Positions 1-6,134 of a DNA stretch of 12,484 nucleotides are shown here, one piece after another. The position numbers and the translations under genes are program-made. Numbering within the stretch: the stretch's first letter is position 1; each line of letters begins with the position of its first letter. The notes beneath the pieces were generated by a model that was given only the letters and a program-made list of their open reading frames with translations, was not told where the DNA came from and searched no databases. The DNA comes from Pseudomonadota bacterium (GTDB lineage: Bacteria > Pseudomonadota > Gammaproteobacteria > Burkholderiales > Burkholderiaceae_C), in the NCBI GenBank assembly GCA_023435325.1, contig JAEYRT010000206.1, positions 1 through 12,484 of the forward strand, in the 5' to 3' direction.

Positions 1-1504
1 GCAGATAGGCCAGCGATGAATGGCCATTGCCAAAATCATCGAGTGCCAGGCTCACGCCCAGGCCAGCCAGTTCATTGAGCACGCGGCAGGCATTGTCTGG
101 GTCTTGCATGGCTTGGGATTCCGTCACCTCCAACTCCAACCATTGAGGTGCAACCTGGTGCCGCTCCAGGGCCTCTCGCACTTGCTGCAGCAGATTCGGC
201 TGGCGCAGCTGCTGGGCAGACAGATTGACGGCAACACGCAGAGGATGGCCTTGCCCCATCCATAGGCTGATTTGTTTGCACGCCGCATCCATCACATAGT
301 TGCCCAGACTCAGAATCAGCCCGGAAGCCTCTGCCACCGGGATGAATCGATCTGGCGCAATTTCGCCCAGGATGGGATCTGTCCAGCGCAGCAAAGCCTC
401 GGCAGCACACACCTGGTCTGTGCGCAGATCAATCTGCGGCTGGAAGCACAGTTTGATGCCTTCATAGCCCAGAGCCAGTCGCAGGCGCTCGGACAGCAGC
501 ACCTTCTCTGCCATCTCATGCCCCATGGTGTCTTCATAGAAGACATAGTTGCCCCGCCCCCGCTCTTTGGCGCGGTACATGGCCATGTCGGCATAGCGCA
601 TAAGCGTGGATCCATCACGCGCATCCAGAGGTGCCATGGCAATGCCGATGCTGGTGCCAAAGTCCAGCAGCACCTGCCCCCAACGACAGGGTGTCGCCAT
701 CGCCAGCACGATCTGTTCCGCCCATGACTCGGCTTGCTCGGCATCCGTATTGGGTAGCAGCACCGTGAATTCGTCCCCGCCCAAACGCGCCAGCGTCCCC
801 TGGCTGCGCAGCACTGCCTGCAGGCGTTTAGCCACTTCTTGCAGCACATAGTCGCCAGCGGCATGCCCGTAGCCGTCGTTGATGGCTTTGAAGTTATCCA
901 GATCCAGCAACAGCAGTGCCAACGGTTCGCCGCAAACCTGTGTGTGCTGCAGGCTCTCTTGCAAATGCTGCGTAAACGTCCAGCGGTTGCTCAGCCCCGT
1001 GAGCGTATCGTGCGTTGCTTGGTAGCGCATGCGCTCTTCCAGACGGTGCACTTCCGTCATGTCGCGCACAAATGCCACCACCAAGGCATCGCCATCGCGG
1101 ACAAAGCTGCCCAAGGCGATATCCACCGGCACTTGCCTGCCGTCTTTGCGCTGCATCCACAGGATGCGCCCCATGCCCATGCTGTGGCGGCGCGGATTGG
1201 CAAAGAAGTTGTGCACATACTCCCGATGCTGGGATTCCATGCCCTGCGGCAGCAAAGTCCCGACGGGATGCCCCTCGAGCTCTTCGCGCCTGTAACCGGA
1301 CATCAGACTCATGGCAGCGTTGCTGGAAATGATGGTGCCGGTTTTATCGACCATCAAGATGCCATCAGGCGCGGCATTCCATGCATCCCGCACCCATTGT
1401 TCGTTCAGTGCAGAGTCATTGGCGGGATCGCTACCGGCTGCAGGCTGGGGGAGCGCATTTTCCATCAAGGTAGCGGGAAACAAATAAGGTGCTGGTGTCT
1501 GCAT
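1..1504 (-). CDS. PAS-GGDEF-EAL cyclic-di-GMP signalling protein (3' end outside window)
   Basis: Partial gene; its C-terminus lies beyond position 1, and 501 codons are visible. Domains in order: PAS sensor about residues 38-150, GGDEF diguanylate cyclase about 160-320, EAL phosphodiesterase from about 335. The cyclase signature LARLGGDEF (GGDEF at 242-246) is intact. The EAL domain shows AEALLRW (EAL at 369-371), NLSAQQL, LELEVTES and the metal-binding LALDDFGNGHSSL (DD at 489-490), so both activities look possible on the visible part. The allosteric I-site (RxxD before GGDEF) reads RSQG, so product inhibition is probably lost. No transmembrane segment is seen before the PAS domain, so it is probably cytosolic. 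The start is uncertain: ATG at 1504 and an in-frame ATG at 1465 both lack a clear Shine-Dalgarno, and an in-frame stop lies upstream. It is separated from SCO1 by 155 bp and is probably its own unit, not part of the oxidase system. Confidence 0.93.
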   Translation of the reverse strand, partial: MQTPAPYLFPATLMENALPQPAAGSDPANDSALNEQWVRDAWNAAPDGILMVDKTGTIISSNAAMSLMSGYRREELEGHPVGTLLPQGMESQHREYVHNFFANPRRHSMGMGRILWMQRKDGRQVPVDIALGSFVRDGDALVVAFVRDMTEVHRLEERMRYQATHDTLTGLSNRWTFTQHLQESLQHTQVCGEPLALLLLDLDNFKAINDGYGHAAGDYVLQEVAKRLQAVLRSQGTLARLGGDEFTVLLPNTDAEQAESWAEQIVLAMATPCRWGQVLLDFGTSIGIAMAPLDARDGSTLMRYADMAMYRAKERGRGNYVFYEDTMGHEMAEKVLLSERLRLALGYEGIKLCFQPQIDLRTDQVCAAEALLRWTDPILGEIAPDRFIPVAEASGLILSLGNYVMDAACKQISLWMGQGHPLRVAVNLSAQQLRQPNLLQQVREALERHQVAPQWLELEVTESQAMQDPDNACRVLNELAGLGVSLALDDFGNGHSSLAYL

Positions 1505-1659
1505 GCGCGGTAGAAACTGGAAAGCGCCGCGCTGGCAATCAAGGCGCCGCTACAGTGGCGGCAGCACGGTTTGCCTATGCTACAGCGAAGTACGGCGTCC
1601 GCCCTACTTGCTTCGTAAACAAACCCAAACTCCCGCTTTTTGCAACAAAAGTGTGTGTT

Positions 1660-2283
1660 TTATGCTTTGCGGCCAGCGGCTTCATCCAGCAGCGCTTTGG
1701 CATCCTTGGCCAGCGCCTGCGGACCTTGGCCATAGCGCTGGTACACCCGCAGCTGACCTTGCGGGTCGTACATATAAAGGCCGGCAGAATGATCCAGGGT
1801 GTAGCTGCCCGGCTGTTTGCCTTCCACCTTCTTGAAAAACACCTTGAAGTCTTTGGCCACCGCGCTGATCTGCTCCTGCGAACCTGTCAGCGCCACCATC
1901 TCCGGATCGAACGCTTCGGCATATGCGCGCAGGACTTCCGGCGTGTCACGCGTGGGGTCCAGCGACACGAATACGCCCTGCAGCTGTGCACCCTGCTCTC
2001 CCAACAAGGCCTTGGCCTCCACCAGCTCCTGCAAGGTGGTGGGACAGACGTCAGGGCATTGCGTGTAGCCGAAGAACACCACCACGACCTTGCCCGCAAA
2101 ATCCTGGACCGAGCGCTGCTTGCCATGGGCGTCCGGCAGCGGCAAATCCTTGCCGTAGGCGGCACCCGTGATATCAACGCCTTCAAAACTGATCGGTTTG
2201 GGCTTGCAACCCGCCAACAGGGTTGCGGCTGTGATGGAACAGGCACCCATCACCAATGTCTGCAAAGCGTGTCTTCTGTGCAT
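1660..2283 (-). CDS. sco1: SCO1/SenC family copper chaperone lipoprotein
   Basis: 207-aa protein that inserts copper into, or reduces the cysteines of, the CuA site of oxidase subunit II on the periplasmic side. N-terminal signal with lipobox LLAGC (lipidated Cys26) predicts a membrane-anchored lipoprotein. The thioredoxin-like domain has the SCO copper motif CPDVC (C76, C80) in GYTQCPDVCPTT, the SLDPTRDTP strand, and the distal ligand H165 in LDHSAGLYMYDPQG. All three copper ligands of the family are present. ATG at 2283 is preferred, with a weak GAG upstream; an in-frame TTG at 2298 would add five residues. It is the last gene of the SURF1 / SCO-like / SCO1 block, 66 bp after the previous stop. 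The 155 bp downstream (1505-1659) show no gene and only a weak hairpin near 1586-1610 without a convincing T-run. Confidence 0.96.
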   Translation of the reverse strand: MHRRHALQTLVMGACSITAATLLAGCKPKPISFEGVDITGAAYGKDLPLPDAHGKQRSVQDFAGKVVVVFFGYTQCPDVCPTTLQELVEAKALLGEQGAQLQGVFVSLDPTRDTPEVLRAYAEAFDPEMVALTGSQEQISAVAKDFKVFFKKVEGKQPGSYTLDHSAGLYMYDPQGQLRVYQRYGQGPQALAKDAKALLDEAAGRKA

Positions 2284-2349
2284 GGCAATCTCAGTCAATC
2301 AAGCCCCCGAAGATAACCGCAAAGCCAAACCCATTGGAAATGGATGCGT

Positions 2350-3039
2350 TCAGCGCCCCGGGCGGTCCCATGAGGCCGAAGCGCGCAGCAGCCGCTCCAG
2401 ATCGCGCTTGGCCTTGGATGCCGAACTGGCATCCAGCTCGGCAGGGAAACGCAGCATCCAGTTGCCTTGGGGGTCGATCACATACAAATGATCCGCCAGC
2501 TGCTGCCCAGGCGCTGGTTCCAGCCATGTCTGTACTCCCTGGGCAGGCAGCTGCAATACCTGCGCGTGCTGCAAGGCAGCGTGCAATGCAGGCGATGGCT
2601 GCTGGCCATCCTGGATCAACCACACCCAGTCCATGCGGTCTTTTTCGCGGCCCAGCCCTTCGCGCAGCTGACGCTGCAAATACAGGTGGCTTTCGCAGCG
2701 TGCATCGCAGGCGGCATCGGATGTGCTCAGCAGCAACCACTGGCCCTTGAGTTGCGACAAAGGCACTTCCTGTCCTTGCAGCGTTCTGGCCATCAGCCCT
2801 GCAGGCATCTCTCTTTGCGGTTCGATCAGGGTGCCGTAATTGCGCCGCCCTTCGGGGCGAATGACGTAATAGGTGAAATAGGAAGCCACCACTGGCGCAG
2901 CACACACCAACAACAGCAGCAACATCTTCCAGCGGCCTTTGCGCCGCCTGTCCTGTGCTTGTTGTGACAGGCTTTGCATGCTCGGTGGCGTGTGGACGGT
3001 GAGATCAAGAGGGTGGAGATCAGCTTTTTGGGTGGGCAT
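2350..3039 (-). CDS. Membrane-anchored SCO-like (thioredoxin-fold) protein of the cox cluster
   Basis: 229-aa protein, usually annotated as hypothetical or a transmembrane protein in this position. A cytosolic, basic N-terminus is followed by one hydrophobic helix (about residues 38-58, KMLLLLLVCAAPVVASYFTYY) and a periplasmic domain. Against the neighbouring SCO1 the following line up: GQWLLLSTSDAACDARC (C111, C115) with GKVVVVFFGYTQCPDVC, and LADHLYVIDPQGNW (H184) with LDHSAGLYMYDPQGQL. A CxxxC pair and a nearby His are therefore kept, but the surrounding residues are diverged. Known: SCO proteins use CxxxC plus His to bind copper. Inferred: a second CuA-assembly factor or thiol reductase. 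ATG at 3039 overlaps the SURF1 stop region by 20 nt. No clear Shine-Dalgarno is seen; M21 (2979) is an alternative start. Confidence 0.85.
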   Translation of the reverse strand: MPTQKADLHPLDLTVHTPPSMQSLSQQAQDRRRKGRWKMLLLLLVCAAPVVASYFTYYVIRPEGRRNYGTLIEPQREMPAGLMARTLQGQEVPLSQLKGQWLLLSTSDAACDARCESHLYLQRQLREGLGREKDRMDWVWLIQDGQQPSPALHAALQHAQVLQLPAQGVQTWLEPAPGQQLADHLYVIDPQGNWMLRFPAELDASSASKAKRDLERLLRASASWDRPGR

Positions 3040-3796
3040 GGCGTTGGCGTGCAGCACGCAAGGGACGAAGGATCTGGAACCACAGCAGCATGCCTGCCAA
3101 TACGGCGGCAATGGCAAACCACTGCAAAGCATAGCCGTAGTGGGTGGCAATGCCGCTGTCCGGTTGTGGCCATGCTCGCAGCAGCCCTTCACTGGGGGCT
3201 CCGGTCTGCACCACTGTCACAGGCCACAGGGCCAAACCCGTGCTCTGCGCAAAGGCCGACAAATCAAGGTTCTGGCGGATGCGAGGATTCTGGGCATCGG
3301 GCAGGTCACCTTCACCCAGGGCAAACAGGCGCCCAGGCGGACCAGCCAGCCGGCCTTGCACACTCACCTGACCTGAAGGCGTGTCCACTTCCAGCAGCAC
3401 CTGGCGTTGCTGGAAGTTGCGCGCAACCCATCCGCGCTGCACCAGCACCACCTCACCTGGCGACAGCTGCAAGGGGGTGAGCACGTAAAAACCGGGTCGC
3501 CCCTGCATCTGGCGGTTGTCCAGATAAACCGTGTGTTCAGGCAACCACTGCCCCTGCAAGGCGATGGGGCGATGCCACCATGCCTGTAGGGCGGCAGGCC
3601 CGCCCGCGAGTTTTTCACGCACGGCAGCAGCCTCCAGCACGGCGGCGTTTTGCTGGGCCTGCAGCGCTTGCTGCCAGCGCTGCTTCTGCCCTGCACGCTC
3701 CAGCTGCCACATCCCCAGTGCCAGCGCCAAAACCACGCCCAGCCCCATGGCCACTGTGGCCAGCCACCACCGCAGGTTGCCCCCCTTGCGTCTCAT
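3020..3796 (-). CDS. surf1: SURF1 family cytochrome c oxidase assembly protein
   Basis: 258-aa inner-membrane protein that helps insert heme a into oxidase subunit I. The SURF1 layout is complete: an N-terminal helix (about 10-31), the ERAGQKQRWQQ segment, a periplasmic domain with HRPIALQGQW, YLDNRQMQGRPGFYVLTPL and VLVQRGWVAR, then HYGYALQWFAIA opening the second helix (about 220-242), and a basic tail. ATG at 3796 was chosen because it places the positively charged MRRKGG directly before the first helix. The long upstream extension of the frame would run through the divergent DUF2909 gene. Only 15 bp separate its start from that gene's start on the other strand, so its promoter must lie inside the DUF2909 coding region unless the block is read through from coxC. 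Its 3' end overlaps the SCO-like gene. Confidence 0.95.
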   Translation of the reverse strand: MRRKGGNLRWWLATVAMGLGVVLALALGMWQLERAGQKQRWQQALQAQQNAAVLEAAAVREKLAGGPAALQAWWHRPIALQGQWLPEHTVYLDNRQMQGRPGFYVLTPLQLSPGEVVLVQRGWVARNFQQRQVLLEVDTPSGQVSVQGRLAGPPGRLFALGEGDLPDAQNPRIRQNLDLSAFAQSTGLALWPVTVVQTGAPSEGLLRAWPQPDSGIATHYGYALQWFAIAAVLAGMLLWFQILRPLRAARQRHAHPKS

Positions 3797-3811
3797 ACAC
3801 AGACTTTCATA

Positions 3812-4048
3812 ATGGACCGCATGTCCTATGCCCTTGCCCTGTTTCTCCTGGCGATTCTTGCCTGTCTGGCAAGTGCCGGCTTTTTCATGCTGCGCAAAAG
3901 CGATGCCCAAAACGATGCGGAACGCAGCAAGAAAATGGCCCGCGCCCTGACGCTGCGCATCGCCCTCTCGGTGGTGCTGTTTGTGTGCCTGTTGCTGGCC
4001 TGGAAGCTGGGTTACATCCAGCCCACCGGCTTGCCAGTCGGGCGATGA
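3812..4048 (+). CDS. DUF2909 twin transmembrane protein
   Basis: 78-aa protein with two hydrophobic helices (about 5-25 and 46-66) joined by a short charged loop (MLRKSDAQNDAERSKK), matching the small twin-transmembrane DUF2909 proteins found beside oxidase genes in Burkholderiales. Function unknown; the location suggests a link to oxidase assembly or stability. It is the only plus-strand gene inside the minus-strand cox locus, divergent from SURF1 (15 bp between start codons) and convergent with coxC. The start is ATG at 3812 or the second ATG at 3821; neither has a strong Shine-Dalgarno. It is followed at once by the A-tract of the bidirectional terminator. Confidence 0.88.
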   Translation: MDRMSYALALFLLAILACLASAGFFMLRKSDAQNDAERSKKMARALTLRIALSVVLFVCLLLAWKLGYIQPTGLPVGR

Positions 4049-4051
4049 AAT

Positions 4052-4146
4052 AAAAAAGAGAGCTGCCCACACTTATCTGCTATGGGTTTCAATATGTTTC
4101 AGTATTGAAAACCAATAACCATCAGCGCTGGCAGCTCTACTTTTTT
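4052..4146. terminator. Long nested bidirectional terminator between DUF2909 gene and coxC
   Basis: Outer arms: AAAAAAGAGAGCTGCC (4052-4067) and GGCAGCTCTACTTTTTT (4130-4146). They are complementary over about 16 pairs with one bulged base, giving an A-tract on the left and a T-tract on the right. The hairpin is thus followed by a U-run on either strand. A second stem sits inside: TTTCAATA (4087-4094) with TATTGAAA (4103-4110), extended by GG/CC across a bulge. It lies between the DUF2909 stop (4048, plus) and the coxC stop (4223, minus), the right place to stop both convergent transcripts. A further small hairpin, GCGCC/GGCGC (4183-4199), lies between it and coxC. Confidence 0.85.
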
Positions 4147-4222
4147 CAGCAACACACACCCATCTTTCCCCACCCCACGTGAGCGCCACCTTTCGGCGCC
4201 CCTGCACTTGCCATGCCCAGCC

Positions 4223-5104
4223 CTACATCCAGTACACCAGGATGTACAGGAACAGCCACACCACGTCCACAAAGTGCCAGTACCAGGCCGCACCCTCAAA
4301 GCCGAAGTGGCGCTCTGCCGTGAAATGCCCTTTTTGCAAACGCAAGGTGATGAACAACAGCATCAGCATGCCCACAAAGACGTGAAAACCGTGAAAGCCC
4401 GTGAGCATGTAGAAAGTGGAACCAAAAATGCCGGAGGACATTTTCAGATTCAGGTCAGTGTAGAGGTGGTAGTACTCATAGCCCTGCACACACAGGAAAA
4501 TGATGCCCAGCAGCACCGTCACCCACATAAAGCCAATCGTCTTGGCGCGCTGGCCGGCACGCAAGGCATGGTGGGCAATGGTCAGCGTGACCCCGGAAGT
4601 CAGCAGCAATGCCGTGTTGATGGTCGGCAGCCAAAACGGCCCCACGGTCTGGAATGGCTCCACCGTACCTGCGGGCGATGCGGTGATGCCCGCCTGCACG
4701 CTGGGCCACAGGGCGCTGAAGCCCGGCCACAGCAAGGAGTTCTCCAGATTCGCCAGCGTGGGCACCGAATGCGCCCGCCCCCACCACAAGGCGGTGAAAA
4801 AGGCACCAAAGAACATCACCTCCGAGAAGATGAACCAACTCATGCTCCAGCGGTAAGACAGATCAATCTTGCGCCCGAACAGGCCTCTCTCGCTTTCGCG
4901 CGCAGCCTCGGCAAACCAGCGATACAGCACCACCAGCCACCATGCAAGGCCAAAGAAAAAGCTCCACTTGCCCCATTCGTAGCCGTTGATCCACGTTCCC
5001 GCGCCCAGCATCACAAAAAACAGTCCGGCTGCAGCCCAGATGGGGTGGCCCGATTCGGCAGGCACAAAGTAGTACGGGGTGCTTGCAGTGTGCGGTGTTC
5101 CCAT
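4223..5104 (-). CDS. coxC: Cytochrome c oxidase subunit III
   Basis: 293-aa membrane protein, the heme-free core subunit that stabilises subunit I and the proton-entry region. Several hydrophobic helices are visible. Family motifs: WINGYEWGKW (39-48), SWFIFSEVMFFGAFFTALWW with the conserved Glu95, AHHALRAGQ, LTGFHGFHVFVGM and the C-terminal WHFVDVVWLFLYILVYW. Length and the ending right after the last helix are typical. ATG at 5104 was chosen over in-frame starts further upstream because AGGAG lies five bases before it. It is the last gene of the main operon, 55 bp after the DUF2970 gene, and is followed by the bidirectional terminator. Confidence 0.98.
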   Translation of the reverse strand: MGTPHTASTPYYFVPAESGHPIWAAAGLFFVMLGAGTWINGYEWGKWSFFFGLAWWLVVLYRWFAEAARESERGLFGRKIDLSYRWSMSWFIFSEVMFFGAFFTALWWGRAHSVPTLANLENSLLWPGFSALWPSVQAGITASPAGTVEPFQTVGPFWLPTINTALLLTSGVTLTIAHHALRAGQRAKTIGFMWVTVLLGIIFLCVQGYEYYHLYTDLNLKMSSGIFGSTFYMLTGFHGFHVFVGMLMLLFITLRLQKGHFTAERHFGFEGAAWYWHFVDVVWLFLYILVYWM

Positions 5105-5159
5105 ATCAGCTCCTGTCATCACGCATCTCAACCATTACGACCGGCCCAGCGCTGTCGCG

Positions 5160-5357
5160 CTAAACCACCCAGTTCACCAACCCGATCAACAACAGCACAA
5201 AGACAAAAATGGCCACAATGCCCACCGCCACGATCTGCAGCGGCTTGATCTGGGCCGAGTCCTTGTGCCATTCGCTGCCTTTGCGCACGCCCAGCAACGC
5301 CCAGCCCATCGCCTGGATGGAGCGCCACCGTGAAACCTGCTTCGGCGGCTGCGTCAA
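5160..5357 (-). CDS. DUF2970 single-helix membrane protein
   Basis: 65-aa protein with the DUF2970 pattern: SIQAMGWALLGVRKGSEWHKD followed by one C-terminal helix (about 41-63, IVAVGIVAIFVFVLLLIGL). Function unknown; members are regular neighbours of coxC and ctaG in Burkholderiales, so a role in oxidase assembly or stability is inferred. The start appears to be TTG at 5357, inside a TTGA that also holds the ctaG stop codon, the pattern of translational coupling. The next in-frame ATG is at residue 17 and would remove part of the conserved segment, which argues for the TTG. Confidence 0.86.
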   Translation of the reverse strand: MTQPPKQVSRWRSIQAMGWALLGVRKGSEWHKDSAQIKPLQIVAVGIVAIFVFVLLLIGLVNWVV

Positions 5358-5959
5358 GACGCTGACCCTTTCGCCGTTTCCGCAGATGCCACCGGTGCTG
5401 CCGGTATACGCCCACCCACCTCAAAGAAGGTGTAGCTCAGGGTGATGGTGGTCACATCCTTGGGCAAACGCGGGTCGATCACAAAAGCCACCGGCCACTC
5501 CTTTTTCTCTCCAGGCTGCAGCTCATACTGATTGAAGCAAAAGCATTCCAGCTTGGTGAAGTGCGGAGCAGCCTGGCGCGGGGCATAGCTGGGAATGGCC
5601 TGCGCAGCCATGGCGCGGTCCTGCACATTCTGAAATTCATACATCACCGTAGCCAGCTCGCCAGGGTGTACCTGCATGGACACCCGCTCCGGCTTGAAAT
5701 CCCAAGGCCCGCGCGCATTCGCATCAAACTCCACCGTGATGGTGCGGCTGGTATCAACCTGCGTATTGGCGGGCAACTGGCCCACCGTTCCATTGCCCGG
5801 CACCTGCCGCTCCGAAATGGTGAGGATGTTGATGCCCAACGCCTCGCACACGTGGCGGTAGATGGGAATGAGCGCGTAGCCAAAGGCGAACATTCCCAGC
5901 GTGATCACCAGCAGCTTGGTGACCATTTGCACATTGGCGCGGCGTTTGCTGCGTTGCAT
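5354..5959 (-). CDS. ctaG: Cytochrome c oxidase assembly protein CtaG/Cox11
   Basis: 201-aa periplasmic copper chaperone that delivers copper to the CuB site of subunit I. One N-terminal helix (about 12-33, TKLLVITLGMFAFGYALIP) is followed by IYRHVCEALGIN with conserved Cys38, then a beta-rich domain carrying the copper motif KLECFCFNQ (C139, C141). The closing LSYTFFEVGG is also typical of Cox11. Length is normal. ATG at 5959 gives MQRSKRRANVQMV; an in-frame GTG at 5974 directly follows the upstream stop, has a GGTGG-like sequence before it, and would add five residues. The 3' end overlaps the DUF2970 start in TTGA. Confidence 0.96.
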   Translation of the reverse strand: MQRSKRRANVQMVTKLLVITLGMFAFGYALIPIYRHVCEALGINILTISERQVPGNGTVGQLPANTQVDTSRTITVEFDANARGPWDFKPERVSMQVHPGELATVMYEFQNVQDRAMAAQAIPSYAPRQAAPHFTKLECFCFNQYELQPGEKKEWPVAFVIDPRLPKDVTTITLSYTFFEVGGRIPAAPVASAETAKGSAS

Positions 5960-5974
5960 GGCAGAACGACGCAC

Positions 5975-6130
5975 TCAACCACCGAGCAACGCCATCTTCG
6001 CCAGAAACCCGACGAAGAACGCTGCTGCGATGGACACCAAAATCCACGCCATGCGCATATTGCGCTGACGCTGTAACCGCCAGCTTTCAGTGCGGCTGGG
6101 CATGGAGTTGCTTTGTTTGGAATGGGGCAT
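5975..6130 (-). CDS. Cytochrome oxidase small assembly protein (51 aa)
   Basis: Short gene directly after coxA. It starts at ATG 6130, four bases after the coxA stop, and ends with TGA at 5977-5975. The product begins MPHSKQSNSMPSRTESWRLQ, continues with a basic stretch (RQRNMRM), and has one hydrophobic helix (about residues 28-50, ending VGFLAKMALLGG). This matches the tiny single-helix proteins found between coxA and ctaG in Burkholderiales and annotated as cytochrome oxidase small assembly protein. Precise function is not known. Tight packing (4 bp to coxA, 15 bp or less to ctaG) supports co-translation in the operon. Confidence 0.87.
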   Translation of the reverse strand: MPHSKQSNSMPSRTESWRLQRQRNMRMAWILVSIAAAFFVGFLAKMALLGG

Positions 6131-6134
6131 GGCG

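Noticed and set aside
2289..2360. A frame ending ...SISNGFGFAVIFGGLID before SCO1, faintly like a beta-ketoacyl synthase C-terminus or a remnant of a lost cox gene
   Set aside because: Too short, overlaps the end of the SCO-like gene in another frame, and the resemblance depends on a few residues; it does not match CtaA or CtaB ends as I know them.
3797..4072. In-frame N-terminal extension of SURF1
   Set aside because: It would be antisense to the DUF2909 gene and cross the terminator; SURF1 proteins start right before the first helix, as at 3796.
4208..5248. A 346-codon plus-strand frame over coxC
   Set aside because: Low-complexity shadow composition with no recognisable domain; coxC on the minus strand is unambiguous.
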